Shown here one piece after another: positions 33,520 to 44,425 of a stretch of DNA of 64,000 nt. The stretch's first letter is position 1. Each line of letters opens with the position of its first letter. Made by a program: the position numbers and the translations under genes. Source of the stretch: Apodemus sylvaticus (taxonomy: Eukaryota; Chordata; Mammalia; Rodentia; Muridae); contig NC_067488.1 of assembly GCF_947179515.1 (NCBI RefSeq), positions 29,414,039-29,478,038 of the forward strand, written 5' to 3'. Under the pieces are notes generated by a model that searched no databases, was not told where the DNA came from, and saw only the letters and a program-made list of their open reading frames with translations.

Positions 33520-33949
33520 TGGCTTAGAGTTTCTATTGCTGCAACAAAACACTATAACCAAAATGAAAGTTTGGGAGGAAAGGGTTTATTCAGCTTACAC
33601 TTCCACATTGCTGTCCATCATTGAAGAAAGTCAAGACAGGAATTCAAACAGAATAGGAACCTGGAGACAGGAGCTGACCATGGAGAGGTGCTGCCTACTG
33701 GGTTGCTTCCCCTGGCATGCCCAGTCTGTTTCCTTATGGAACACAGGACTACTCGCCAGGGCACTACCCTGTAGTCGGTACTACTGACTGTGATGGCACT
33801 ACCGACAATGGACTTGGCCCACCAGCATTTATCAGGAACTGAGAAGAAAAATGCTTTACAGATGGATCTCATGGAGGCATTTCCTCAAAGGAGGCTCCTT
33901 CTCCTCTGATGACTCTAGTTTGTGTCACGTTGAGACAAACCAGCCAATA
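33520..33949 (-). mobile_element. MaLR (MT/ORR1 group) LTR
   Basis: ggcttagagtttctattgct, gaggaaagggtttattcagc, acttccacattgctgtccat, gaggtgctgcctactgggtt, agatggatctcatggaggca and gatgactctagtttgtgtca are the complement of the same LTR type as 17633-18029. A local rearrangement near 33765-33806 repeats ggcactacc around a short inverted gtcggta/taccgac. No convincing TSD. Confidence 0.88.
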
Positions 33950-34256
33950 TATCATCTACGCCAGGGTGATCTTTCAGTGATATAAATCTCTAAGTAAATA
34001 AGTAAATCCCAACCCATTCTCTAGTATTAACTCAGTAAATTCATTGGTTTTCCAAGTTTGTCTTTGGTGGAAACATTACTTTGGTCTATTGTTGACTACC
34101 TGTCTGGGATGAGTAGACATTTACTTGCTTCATCTCTCTAGAAATAGTATCATGCCACAGTCCTAGTATCTAAGAGATACTCAATAAGTGATGGCTATTA
34201 GTAAATAAAACTCCTTGCCAAGAAGAGCTCTTTAGTGAATAATAGTAGTTTATAGG

Positions 34257-34686
34257 TGTCATGCTTTGAATTTGAAGACTGTTCCACGAAGACTCATGTG
34301 TTAAAGGCTTCGTTGCCATTTGACCATCCTTTGCAAGCTCTGAGTAAATCATCAGACGAATGCAGTGCTGCACCCTCAATTGGACGAACTCTTGGGAAAT
34401 AGAGAGATATGAGAAGGTGGGTCTAATGGAGGTGAGTAAATCCTGAAGGTGCGACCTGAAGGGCATCTCTCTACGTTTGTCCTCTGATTTTCTTCCTCTC
34501 TGCTGTTTGTCTGTATTGAAGTCAGCAGCCTTCTTCTTCTGTACTTTTCTGCATTATCACAGGTCTGAGGATTCTGGCAATCACAGGCTGAGACTTTTGA
34601 GATCATGAGCCAAAATAAGTAATAAAGTTTTCCTCCTAAAAAATATTTATCACAGGTACTTTGTCATAGCAGTGATAAAACTAACA
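34257..34686 (+). mobile_element. MaLR LTR, older MT/MLT-like type
   Basis: atgctttgaatttgaagact, gactcatgtgttaaaggctt, agggcatctctctacgtttg, tcctctctgctgtttgtctg, agccaaaataagtaataaag and cagcagtgataaaactaaca-like end follow MaLR LTR order. Boundaries estimated from the initial tgtcatg and final ctaaca. No TSD seen. Confidence 0.75.
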
Positions 34687-35408
34687 GAATGATGGTTATA
34701 CTTAGAGAGCATGACTTGAGAGTGTTTAGTTAAGAGCATCTATATCTTTTATTTCTGGTTTTCTTGCTGTGTGGAGCAAGTAATTCCATGCGGGGATCAT
34801 TTTCTTTTGGTGCAAAATGTAGTCCTGAAGAGAAAGCTCTTCCATTGAAATAAGGCTTTGAGCAGAGATCTGGGTAGGGCTAGGAAAATACAAGAAGACC
34901 ACAAACAAAAGCAGGATACAAGCACATTGGACAGAAAAAGGAGGAAGAGCAACATGTTTATCCAAGGGCAGAGTTCTCCTTCAGAAGGATGATTATGGAT
35001 CTTTTATTTGGGGAAACTGAGAACAAGAAGAAAAACTCATGAAGCAAGGAGGTCACAGACAAGTTATTTGGAACATCCAACTAATTCATAAGAACTAGAA
35101 TGCAGGAAATTACCAAATTAGAGAGAGGGGGAGGTGAATGATGTAGTGGAATGGAGAAGGGGATCTTACAGACATTACCTGAGGAGTGGGAAATGGAAGA
35201 AGGGGCAACATTATGTCAGTATTTTTATCTTAGCCAGATGCAGTAATTGTTGGAGGTGTGACTTCTTACAATGGACTTCAATTAAGCAAAGACATTTAAA
35301 ATCATAATATCAGGCTATTTGGAAAACATAGATTGCTTAGGTGCAGAGATCATCAGAGAGAAGAAATAGCCAAAGGAATGCTATATCATCTAACATCAAC
35401 TTAGAATG
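34687..35408. other. Unassigned stretch
   Basis: No gene or repeat recognised. One 79-codon minus-strand frame (34726-34965) has a hydrophobic run but no recognisable family. Confidence 0.4.
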
Positions 35409-35712
35409 AGTCTTAGTTAGGGTTTTACTTCTGTGAACAGACACCATGACCAAGGCAAGTATTATAAGGACAACATTTAATTAGGGCTGGCTTACAGGTT
35501 CAGAGATCCAGTGCATTATCATCAAGGTCAGAACATGGCAACATCCAGGCAGGCATGGTGCAGGAGAAGCTGAGAGTTCTACATCTTCATCCCAAGGCTG
35601 CTAGGGTTAGGGTCTTAAGGAAACGCCCACAATGACACACCTACTCCAACAGAGCCACACCTCCTAATAGTGCCACTCCCTGGGCCAAGTATATACAAAC
35701 CATCACAGAGTG
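35404..35712 (-). mobile_element. MaLR (MT-type) LTR
   Basis: LTR 35409-35707: gtcttagttagggttttact, gaacagacaccatgaccaag, gagttctacatcttcatccc, gtgacacacctact-like segment and tgccactccctgggccaagt. Flanks gaatg and gagtg could be a 5-bp TSD with one change. Same type as the LTR in the 30.6-31.6 kb retrocopy, but without the extra internal and tail sequence. Confidence 0.88.
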
Positions 35713-35769
35713 GAAAGAGACTATTTCAATAAATCCTTGTGGAATAAAACCAATATTCACCAAGAAAAG

Positions 35770-35816
<47 letters not shown>

Positions 35817-35818
35817 AA
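35770..35818 (+). repeat. (AAAT)n microsatellite
   Basis: About twelve AAAT units with no recognisable element attached. Confidence 0.95.
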
Positions 35819-36040
35819 TGGTTGTTTGGGTTTAAAGAAATGATTAATTATAAATATTTACTTATGGTCTATATATTAAAATTATTCTATAATTGTAACT
35901 GATCATTAATTCCTGAATTGAAGTAAGAATTGGTTGACATCTTTCAAGCTGTTGCAATATAAATTTCTGTCCTGGTCTGTTAAGAAATTTATCACTTAAA
36001 AGCAACTTATAGATATATACATTTTAAAAATCATCTCAAC

Positions 36041-36385
<345 letters not shown>

Positions 36386-36530
36386 AATTTTGTCATTGAG
36401 TTTCACAGTGTAGCTGTGGCTGGCCTACAACTTACTATGTAAATCAGGCTGCCCTCCTCAAACTCACAGAGATCCTCCTGTCTCTACCTTTTAGGTGCTT
36501 CATTTAAAGGTGTTCACCTCCACACCCCTT
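36386..36530 (-). repeat. Old B1-like SINE
   Basis: gagtttcacagtgtagctgt, ggctggcctacaacttacta, ggctgccctcctcaaactca, cagagatcctcctgtctcta and ttcacctccacacccc follow the B1 complement. The CTTT tract lies on its tail side and may derive from that tail. Confidence 0.7.
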
Positions 36531-36569
36531 CTTGAAGTCCCCCTTACTTTTTGTGTATGTGTACTGATT

Positions 36570-36748
36570 TATTTTTCCTTATTTATATCCCTGCAGTGTT
36601 CTCAGGATCTGGAAGACAGCATTGGCTCCCTGGACTGGAAGTTACCGACAACAGTAAGCGACCATATGTATGGGTGCTAAAACTGAAACCCAGGTTCTCT
36701 GGAAGAACACCAAGTGTTCATAACCCAACAGCCCATCCCCAAAAGCCT
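36570..36748 (-). repeat. B3-type SINE
   Basis: gtgttctcaggatctggaag, ggctccctggactggaagtt, gggtgctaaaactgaaaccc, aggttctctggaagaacacc and aacccaacagcccatcccc. Complement of B3, nearly full length. Confidence 0.85.
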
Positions 36749-36749
36749 T

Positions 36750-37269
36750 TTGTTTTTTGTTTTTTAAAATAAATCATTGTTCCACTAATAATATTTTTGA
36801 CTGGCCTTTTCATGTAAAAGGCATACAAAGTAAAGAGTGAGTCTCAGACTTTTGAGGGTGAAAATGTAAAGATTCTTAGGACAAAATCTGAATATAATAC
36901 CTTTTATATTTTTATGACTGTCTCCACTGAGGCTTTTTAAGACTACCTTTTAAAGACGTGATAAAGTACTCCTTAGCATAAAATGAACAGTTTAACTATT
37001 TTAATGTGCACTTCAAGTGTTGATTGCAGTCTCTGGATAATCAATCTCCAGGGATTTTTCATGTTGTGACACTAATACTGCCCCCCCCCCCCCAGCCAAG
37101 GCAACACCAAGTGATTTTCCCTTCTTCTAATGTCCAGTAGTGGTGTCTGTTGGACTTTCTTTCTAAATGAGTGTGGCTGCCATGGATGTCTTCTTTCTGT
37201 GGAATCACTTATGAGGGTTTTGTGTGTTGGTGACTGGGCCGTCCCGTTTAGTACATTGTCCTCTACTTT
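36750..37269. other. Unassigned, contains a C13 run
   Basis: No gene. A run of 13 C at 37081-37093. L1-like sequence may begin within this interval but I cannot place a boundary. Confidence 0.4.
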
Positions 37270-37401
37270 TCATCAAACTTTAAATATGTTTTGATTGTTT
37301 TTTTGCTTTTACATGTGCTTTTGGTATATTCTATTTATATTATAGATAGTAGGTCTCCATTAGGTATGTGATTCCTGAGTGTTTCTTTCCATTCATCCAG
37401 T

Positions 37402-37563
37402 CTATATCTACAGACTAGGAAATAGATGCTTGACCAAAGTAATGTTTACAAATGGTTATTTTTTTAGTGAATATTCTCAATTGCTTGGTGAGATTGAGGA
37501 TTTTAGATGATACATGCTGAAATTAAGATAAACTCTTTTCATGTATAGCACTAACTTAGCTCC
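37402..37563 (+). repeat. Copy A of a 160-bp direct repeat
   Basis: Matches copy B at 38527-38680 in direct orientation. Shared stretches: cagact.ggaaat, tttacaaatggtta, tttttagtgaata, and gaaattaagataa.ctcttctcatgta (variable sites as dots). By eye roughly three quarters of positions agree. It interrupts the L1M order on both sides. Identity of the repeated unit unknown. Confidence 0.75.
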
Positions 37564-37905
37564 TGTTTGGTGTTGTGTCCTTTGATGCATGAAAGGATTT
37601 ATGTTGATGTAGTTTCACTTGCCTGTTTTTATTGTTGTTGCAGTACCCATGAAACCATTGCCAAGGACAAATTTATGATATTTCTCTTACATTTTATTTT
37701 ACCTTAAGTTTTTAAAAGAATTTTGAGCATTGTATTTAGGAACTTGACATGTTTGAATTAATTTTTATAGCATCCGATAAGGAACAACTTTATACTTCTG
37801 TGTAAAAATATCTATTTCCTCTAACACTATTTGTTAAAAGGCTGTTCTTTATCTGAATGGGCTTGGTGTCCTTGTAAAAGATTACTTGGAGTGCGTGCAT
37901 GCATG

Positions 37906-37907
<2 letters not shown>

Positions 37908-37952
<45 letters not shown>
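37908..37952 (+). repeat. (GT)n microsatellite
   Basis: About 22 GT units preceded by tgcatgcatgcatg, a self-complementary lead-in. Confidence 0.96.
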
Positions 37953-37954
<2 letters not shown>

Positions 37955-38526
37955 GGAGGGACTGGATCCTCTGGACCCAGAGTTACTGGTGGTTATTTTT
38001 TGATGTATGTATATGTGTATGTGTGTGATAATTGTTGGAATCTCCACATTACTTCACCAGTCTATGCACTTATTCCTTTAGAGGTATTTAATTGATTATA
38101 TTAGTTATATGCTTAAGCTTTAAAGTGGGAAATAGGGAACCTCCAATTTTGTTCTTAGTTTTCAGGACTAACTTTACTATTTAGTACTATGTTTTCATAG
38201 TGAAATTATGAGGATGCCATATTTTCCAGAAATATTTGAGGGCTCTTATCTTTCCCCCCATATTTAAGTCCTCCCCCCCTTTTAAGTGTGTGGTATCTTT
38301 AAGTCACTGTTCTATCATCATCCTTGTAAATTTATCTTCTTTATTTGTTACCTGCATGGAGATTCTTCTGGGTTCTTCTATGTGAGTGAGTGGCTTTCAG
38401 AGGGTTATGACAGTGATGTTCATAGGGTTATCCAGTCCTATGTCTTGGGTACTTTTCCTATAATAGAATGGGATTTTGTGGTTACAAGAGATGTTCATAT
38501 AAAATAACTAGCACATCACTGATTGC

Positions 38527-38680
38527 CTATATCCACAGACTGGGAAATGTTTGACCAAAATCTAATTTTTACAAATGGTTACTTTTTAGTGAATAGTCTC
38601 ACGTACTTGCCAAGTTTGGCAATTTAGATGATAAATACTGAAATTAAGATAAGCTCTTCTCATGTATGTGACTAGCCCCT
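38527..38680 (+). repeat. Copy B of a 160-bp direct repeat
   Basis: Partner of copy A, 1.12 kb downstream. It is followed directly by a rodent L1 3' UTR starting near 38683. Its own affiliation is unknown. Confidence 0.75.
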
Positions 38681-38682
38681 TT

Positions 38683-39020
38683 GCACATATGTAATAATTG
38701 TGTTTGTAGCTCGGTCTTCATGTGGGATTCCTAACAGTGGGAGCAGAGAGAGTCTCTGACTCTGTTGCCTGCCTTTGGGCCTCTTTCTTCTAACTGGGCT
38801 GCCTCATTTAGCTCCAATAGGAGAAGCTGTACCTAGTCTTACTAGATCTTGACATGCCACACTGGTTGATATCCTTGGAAGGCCTTCCCTTTTCTGAAGA
38901 GAGAGGGATACAGAGTGAATGGGGAGGGGAGAGGGAGGAAGGACTAGAAAGAGAGTAGGGAGGGAAAACTGCAGTAAGAATGTAAACTGACTACTGATGT
39001 ATATAAGTGGAGTAAAGACC
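38683..39020 (+). repeat. Rodent L1 (Lx-type) 3' UTR
   Basis: gctcggtcttcatgtgggat, gactctgttgcctgcctttg, aactgggctgcctcatttag, gacatgccacactggttgat, a G/A-rich block (38890-38960), and aagaatgtaaactgactact near the end. The same landmarks recur at 58320-58605. 5'-truncated, no TSD found. Confidence 0.8.
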
Positions 39021-39569
39021 TATAAATGTGTGTGTATAGGAGCCTTGAAAAGAATGAGGCTCCCTGCTAGATGCTTGGAGGTTATAGAATACCTTCAGCT
39101 ACAGAAGGAACTAGGATCTTGGGACTTCAAGTAGAAAATTGGTAGTAAGAGCTATGAGAGGGTAAAAAGAAACTGTCTATGATCAAAGATGCCATATTGC
39201 GAGATAAAAATCTTTGAGACAGTAATTCTCAGAAGAATAGGTGGTATTAACCTAGAGCCTTCTTTTGTGAAGTAGTCTTAGTTTGGTGAGATTATGGGCT
39301 AGGGGCTCAAGACAACTGCATTCCTTCTGTAAACCCTTCTTGTAGCTAGATAGGAAAATGTCATAGAAGGTGTCATGGATCCTGTGCTCCTTGAGAGAAA
39401 GAAGGGAGAGACAGGGCCAGGGAAGGACCGAAAAACAGAGGTCCTTATGTGGGTGGCACTCAGGATGAGGACAGAGGTTTTGGATCTCCTCCTTCCTTAC
39501 ACATCTCAAATACATCTCTCCTGTTTGCCTCCTCTATATTGCTATCCTCTATAATATTCCAGTTATTTC
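39021..39569. other. Unassigned stretch
   Basis: No gene or repeat recognised. An 87-codon minus-strand frame (39252-39515) has no recognisable domain. Confidence 0.4.
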
Positions 39570-39640
39570 AATTGCTTTTCCTATTGCTGTGATGACTCTA
39601 GCTTGTGTCAAATTGACATAAAACTAGCCAGTTTAGCAGT
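39570..39640 (-). mobile_element. Internally deleted MaLR LTR
   Basis: ttttcctattgctgtgatga, the complement of the LTR 3' end, joins directly to gactctagcttgtgtcaaat with tgacataaaactagccag, the complement of its 5' end. Roughly 350 bp of LTR middle are missing, compared with the full LTRs at 17633-18029 and 33520-33949. Confidence 0.7.
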
Positions 39641-39760
39641 TTTATTAAGGGTTTATTCTGGCTTATGGTTTGTGACAATCTCTCATGGCAGTCAAATCAT
39701 AGCAAGAGGAGCTAGAGACAGCTGGCCCATTATATCCAAATCTCACACAATCTCAGGAAT
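39641..39760 (-). mobile_element. Possible LTR 3' fragment
   Basis: taagggtttattctggctta, tggtttgtgacaatctctca, and gaggagctagagacagctgg resemble the antisense 3' end of another MaLR type (tttatttggctcatgg, gagctgg). Low confidence. Confidence 0.35.
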
Positions 39761-40625
39761 CAAAGAATGATGAATGTTTCTCCTTCTTATGCAGTTCAGT
39801 ATCCTAGCCCAGAGAATAGTGCCTCCCAGAATGGACAGTTTGTCCCATCTCAGAGTTATCAAGATAATTCTCACAGGCATGCTTGTAGAACTCATATTCC
39901 AGGTGAATCTAATTGGTATCATTGAGCTACCAATTGGCAATTGAGAGTAACCATTATAGCAGTTACAATAAAGAAGCTGTTTCCCTGAGTTCTGTGAGCT
40001 ATTCTAGTAAAAAAACCAAATATATACAATAGGGGAGTGAACTGGTTTTTTGTTATGACAAAAAAAAGAACAAAAACCCAAAACAAACAAACAAACAAAA
40101 ACCCACGAGAGTACCCTAAACAGTTAGTACTAGTGATTAGCATTAGAAGCTGGTAAATTCCAGTTCGAATTAGTTTGTAATCTTTGGAGGCCAACACTAA
40201 CATGGGTTGTTTATTGTCAAAATTTCACTAGAATATAGGACATGTTGTTGGTTATTTCATATCCACTGCATGGAAAAACTGGTTTTTGGTATGGAGAAAA
40301 CTCTCCACATATTTGATATCAGAAGTATCAAGAGTAAACAATTTAGACAACTCAATTCAAGTTTGTACAGCCTCATAATATCTCCCTACACAATGCTTTC
40401 AAATAACAAATGGGTATTCTAAATCATTCCATCGGGAAAAGCCAGAAGAATGAGATGAAACCAATGTAAACAGTTTACCCCACTGGTAGTGAGGCATGCC
40501 AGGAGAATGACACTCAGAGAAGGGCATAGCCTTGCTTCTGTGGAGATACCCTGGCCATCGGTGCAGTGCATTTGAGACCGTTACTGGTTAGTGATACCTA
40601 TGACCAACATGATAGCAGAACCCTT
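39761..40625. other. Unassigned stretch
   Basis: No gene. It contains an A-rich (AAAC)n-like patch at about 40060-40100; otherwise nothing recognised. Confidence 0.4.
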
Positions 40626-40836
40626 TGATTTATATAACTTTTATTTATTTATTTTTATTTGTTATATCTAAGTACATTGTAGCTGTCTTCAGACACACCA
40701 GAAGAGGGCATCAGAACTCATTACAGATGGTTGTGAGCCACCATGTGGTTGCTGGGATTTGAACTCAGGACCTTGGGAAAAGCAGACAGTGATCTGACCC
40801 GCTGAGCCATCTCTCCAGCCCTGATGTATATAACTT
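40626..40836 (-). repeat. B2 SINE with TSD
   Basis: SINE body 40641-40821 in complement: agctgtcttcagacacacca, gaagagggcatcagaactca, gttgtgagccaccatgtggt, gggatttgaactcaggacct, and the head complement ctgagccatctctccagccc. TSD tgatttatataactt (40626-40640) and tgatgtatataactt (40822-40836), one mismatch in 15. Pol III A and B boxes are recognisable. Confidence 0.95.
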
Positions 40837-41535
40837 AATCAACAATTGTCACATACTGTAGTCATCGATGTGAAACAAGCCCTCATTTGATTCAAGGGGA
40901 AAAAAATATCCGATTACCAAAAAGATTCATATAGAACCACCCGTGGTTAGGAGATAGTGAGTCATTGAAATCCCCAAACTGCCTGTGGCAGGGTGTTACC
41001 TCTCCCTTACTCATGCTCCGCCAGCTCTCAGCAACCATGCAACCCACTACAAAGAAAGGTGAAATAACAATCACCAGGGCTTGAATGACACAAATTGGGT
41101 CATAGTCACACCATTTAGAGAATAAGATTTTATCGGTAGTTACTTTTAGCTGGATAAATATCCTCACATTGGCATATACTTATTTGTATTCTGGGGGCAA
41201 TTATTTTTATTTAAACATGGCTGCTATGACTAAGTAGAGGAGAGTTGACACGATATGGGATTTCAGGATGAGATGGATATTACTCTGTAAACCCGGGCTC
41301 CTCACATGAAGATTGGATTGTGGGTAACACTACAATTACATGGAATTTTGTTTAACATTATTTTACTGCCAAATTCACCACCAAGGCTGTGTGTACTTGA
41401 GGGTTTCAAAGGTGGCTGCTTATCAGAGAAAAGAGCCACACAGGTGTGAAGATCTCTTCCTTGCCCCATTCTGTCAATTGCCACTGGCTCTAGAATCTGG
41501 AGGACACATAAGTTATTTATTTGGAGACAGAGTAG
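40837..41535. other. Unassigned stretch
   Basis: No gene or repeat recognised. Confidence 0.4.
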
Positions 41536-41824
41536 CTTGCTTTTCGTTGATATAATGAAAATGCCATGACCAAAAGCACCTTATGGGGGACGTAATTTAT
41601 TTTGGCTCATGGTTCCAGAGGTACAGGAGTTCATCACAATAGGGTATGCACAGCAGTAAACACATGACAAGAAGCAGCTCCTTGGCGAACATCTTCAAAC
41701 CATGGTGACAGAAAAGAGAGCAAACTGGAAGCCCTCTACTAGTGATGCACTCCCTCTAGCAAGATTGCACCATGACCCCAAACAGAACCTTAAAACTGGG
41801 TCATTTAAGAGTTTTATGGAGGTT
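41536..41824 (-). mobile_element. MaLR-type LTR fragment
   Basis: aaaatgccatgaccaaaagc, gacgtaatttattttggctc, atggttccagaggtacagga, gagagcaaactggaagccct and gtgatgcactccctctagca are the complement of a rodent MaLR LTR of a different type from those at 33.5 and 35.4 kb. Distal (5') end not resolved. Confidence 0.65.
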
Positions 41825-42116
41825 TTGGGTTGAGACAGGGTCTCATGTTGTAGACCAGGCTGACCTCATTCTCAACAACATCCTCCTACCTCACTTTACT
41901 GAATGTTATGATTAGCCAGGCAGTGGTGGTGCACACCTTTAATCCCAGCACTTGGGGGTCAGAGGCAGGCAGGTTTCTGAGTTTGAGGCCAGCCTGGTCT
42001 ACAGAGTGAGTTCCAGGACAGCCAGAGCTACACAGAGAAACCCTGTCTCAGACAAAACAAACAAACAAACAAACAAACAAAAATGTTATAATTACAGGCA
42101 TAAGTCACCATGCTTA
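41825..42116 (-). repeat. B1-like SINE split by another B1
   Basis: Left half: gggttgagacagggtctcat, tgtagaccaggctgacctca, acatcctcctacctcacttt. Right half from 42095: caggcataagtcaccatgct. Together they make one old B1 complement, interrupted at 41915-42081. Confidence 0.85.
41902..42094 (+). repeat. B1 SINE inserted in a B1, with TSD
   Basis: Body 41915-42081: gccaggcagtggtggtgcac, acctttaatcccagcacttg, gaggccagcctggtctacag, cagagaaaccctgtctcaga and an (ACAA)n tail. TSD aatgttatgatta (41902-41914) and aatgttataatta (42082-42094), one mismatch in 13. Confidence 0.95.
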
Positions 42117-42807
42117 GATTATGGAAGTTTAATACCATAAGCATGGCTGATGGTAGCACTGGCAGCTAGTTGTTAACTTAGATGTTATTCCCTTTCCTTT
42201 CTGGAGGCCTAGGAGGAAGGCCTGATATTCAAACCCTCTAATTACAGCGTTGAGTCTTCTGGTATTGAGACATTATTCTGAGACTCTCTAACTTTCTTGA
42301 GGCTCTGAAAGTCATCTCATCAGCATGTATATTACTAGGCTTGCCATGAAAACAGTAAAAGATACTTTCATTCCCCACTCAATTAGTGAGCAGGATTTTG
42401 TAATCTGTTCCCAGGATCCAGGAATAAAGATTGATGTACAGCCATAATTAGCTTTGAGGAAATATGGAAAAATTAACATTTAACTATGCGTATATTAATA
42501 GCATATATCAAAGAAAGAGAGAGCAAAAGCCACTTTATTATTAACTTATCCAAGCTCTCCTATTTGAGATAGAAAATGGCTCACCTATGGGGTCCTTAGG
42601 CTAAGACAGCATCAAATCCCTCCTTGACTGGAAAGTAAGCACACGGAACCGCACTCAGAGAGACTGGTAAAGTCCTAGGGAAATGAGCTTAAATTTAGCC
42701 AATCAGAAACTGCCAACTGAGCTCATGGGAGGCTTTGTCAAAGGAACTGGAAAAAGTGCTTTCTAAGTAGAAGCTTTCCACTTTAGCTTTCCACCCCCAT
42801 CCCCCAC

Positions 42808-42854
<47 letters not shown>

Positions 42855-43499
42855 TTTATTTTCACATAGCTTCTGATCTGGCGTGGGATTCGTGAATCTT
42901 ACTGTCTGCTCAAATAAGCTTTTAAAATTTTTTTTAATATTGTAAGCTTTCCGTTTAAAAGGTCAACCAAACATTTAGCATTAGAGTATGGATGAGCTCC
43001 AGCTGGACTCATTTCCTTTTTCAGAATCCTGCCATCCTGACCACTGCCAGAATTTATCATCTGACCACATGCTGTGAGCCTTTGGTTATGTTAGTGTTAT
43101 AGGGACACAATACATTCTTTCTTCCTTCCACTCATTAGGTAGTTATTTTTGCTAGGTCAGGGTCTCTCTAGCCTTGTTTTCTGATGGAGATTCTTTTTGT
43201 TGTTGTTGTTCTTCCTGGGTTTTCTTTCTGGGATACAGAATGCATAGGACCAGTTGAGAGACAGGAATGATGAAATGACCTTGAAATCCAAGTACCTTTG
43301 TGTCCTGGGTCAGATTTTGGGCTCTCCTTTGGCAGCAAATCCAGGGAAGGAAGAAGAAAGAAGAAACATAAAACCAAGAAGATCTGGTCCTCTGATTGAG
43401 TAGCAAGCAAATATTTTGATGATCTTAGTGTACTGAAAACTGTTTTGTAACTTGATGTGTATATTTACCTTCAAATAATTTATGTATGTATCTTACTTT
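42117..43499. other. Unassigned with a GT run
   Basis: No gene. (GT)n at 42811-42849 is listed separately. The TTG repeats near 43197 are short. Confidence 0.4.
42811..42849 (+). repeat. (GT)n microsatellite
   Basis: About 19 TG units. Confidence 0.96.
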
Positions 43500-43760
43500 C
43501 AAATAATTTAAAATGTAGGGAAATTATGTACAATTGAACAAAATTACTATGTAAGCTCCATTCAGTTTTTGCTATTGTTGACATATTATATATTATAATT
43601 ACCCAAATCAGGAAATTGATATAGATTCAACATCAGCTAACCTGTATGTTTTATCTATAGTAAGTCTCCCTGTTGTCTTCCTCTGGTCCAGGAGCCAGTC
43701 CAGAATCTACCCTGACTATCATGTCCTCTTAGACACTGGTCCACATTTCCTTCCATTTTT
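43500..43760. repeat. Old L1ME-type fragment
   Basis: acccaaatcaggaaattgat, tagattcaacatcagctaac, ggtccaggagccagtccaga, and ctatcatgtcctcttagaca follow a mammalian L1 3' region (aaaatcaggaaattaacatt, ggatccagtccaggatc, gttgtcatgtctctttagtc). Orientation not assigned. Confidence 0.5.
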
Positions 43761-43924
43761 CCCCTTGCTTTTCTTTCCTACCCTCTTTCTTCCTTCTTCC
43801 GTCCTCTCTTCATGTTTTCATGATTTTTAGAGTGTTGAAGAATACTCCCCAGTAGTGAGAATTCTCGAGTTTTGGTTTCTTTAAAAAACACAGAACTGAG
43901 ACTATGTTTTCATTTTAATCCCAG

Positions 43925-44425
43925 GTGTGGGGTATGGTGATATGCTTCAGACTGTCCACAGCAGCTGACTGTAATATACGTCATGCTCTAGCAGGGATGT
44001 GACTTTTGCCAGCTGTGGATAGTTTCTATGATTGTGTTACATTAGGGATTCTGGGGACATTTCAGAGGGTATGTAAATGCTAGGGCCCTGGGAGGGAGAG
44101 GAGGCTGCCTTTGGCTGCTGTTGGTCACAGTTTGTTAAATAATCATACACAAAGAAGACAAAAAAAAGAAATTAGATATAATTAGGTATCACGTCAGTGA
44201 AGACCAAATTTGCCCCAAGGAACTCAACACCCCTAATCAGCAGGAAGGAGTCTTATGATAATGCCATCTCCTTTCTCTTCTGTCCTTTCCCCTCCCTTAT
44301 CTAGTGTTAGGGGTTGAAAGGGTAGAAGAAAAGTGGAAGAATGGTAAAGAAAGAGCCCCCACACTCATAAAAGACTAGCTACCAGCTCTTTTGGATTCTG
44401 TGTCTCAAACTGGGTCAGACTGTTT
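43925..44425 (+). mobile_element. Putative rodent ERV LTR-like repeat
   Basis: ggtgtggggtatggtgatat, gctctagcagggatgtgact, ggggacatttcagagggtat, gaggctgcctttggctgctg and actcataaaagactagctac (TATA-like). The composition and TATA-like box 40-50 bp before the end of the block suggest an LTR. Family and ends not established; I cannot exclude a different medium-copy rodent repeat. Confidence 0.35.

Larger units (their letters stand above)
37270..38526 (-). repeat. Old L1M ORF2 remnant with an insert
   Basis: Antisense ancient L1 order: gatagtaggtctccattagg, ggtgttgtgtcctttgatgc, ccatgaaaccattgccaagg, acactatttgttaaaaggct, ggcttggtgtccttgtaaaa and gggaacctccaattttgttc. A 160-bp segment (37402-37563) that is not L1-like interrupts the order, and a (GT)n run sits at 37908-37952. 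Pre-rodent age by divergence. Confidence 0.7.

Noticed and set aside
33520..33949. 5-bp TSD for this LTR
   Set aside because: Flanks ctgca and tatca or tatat do not match, so the ends or the flank have changed and no TSD is claimed.
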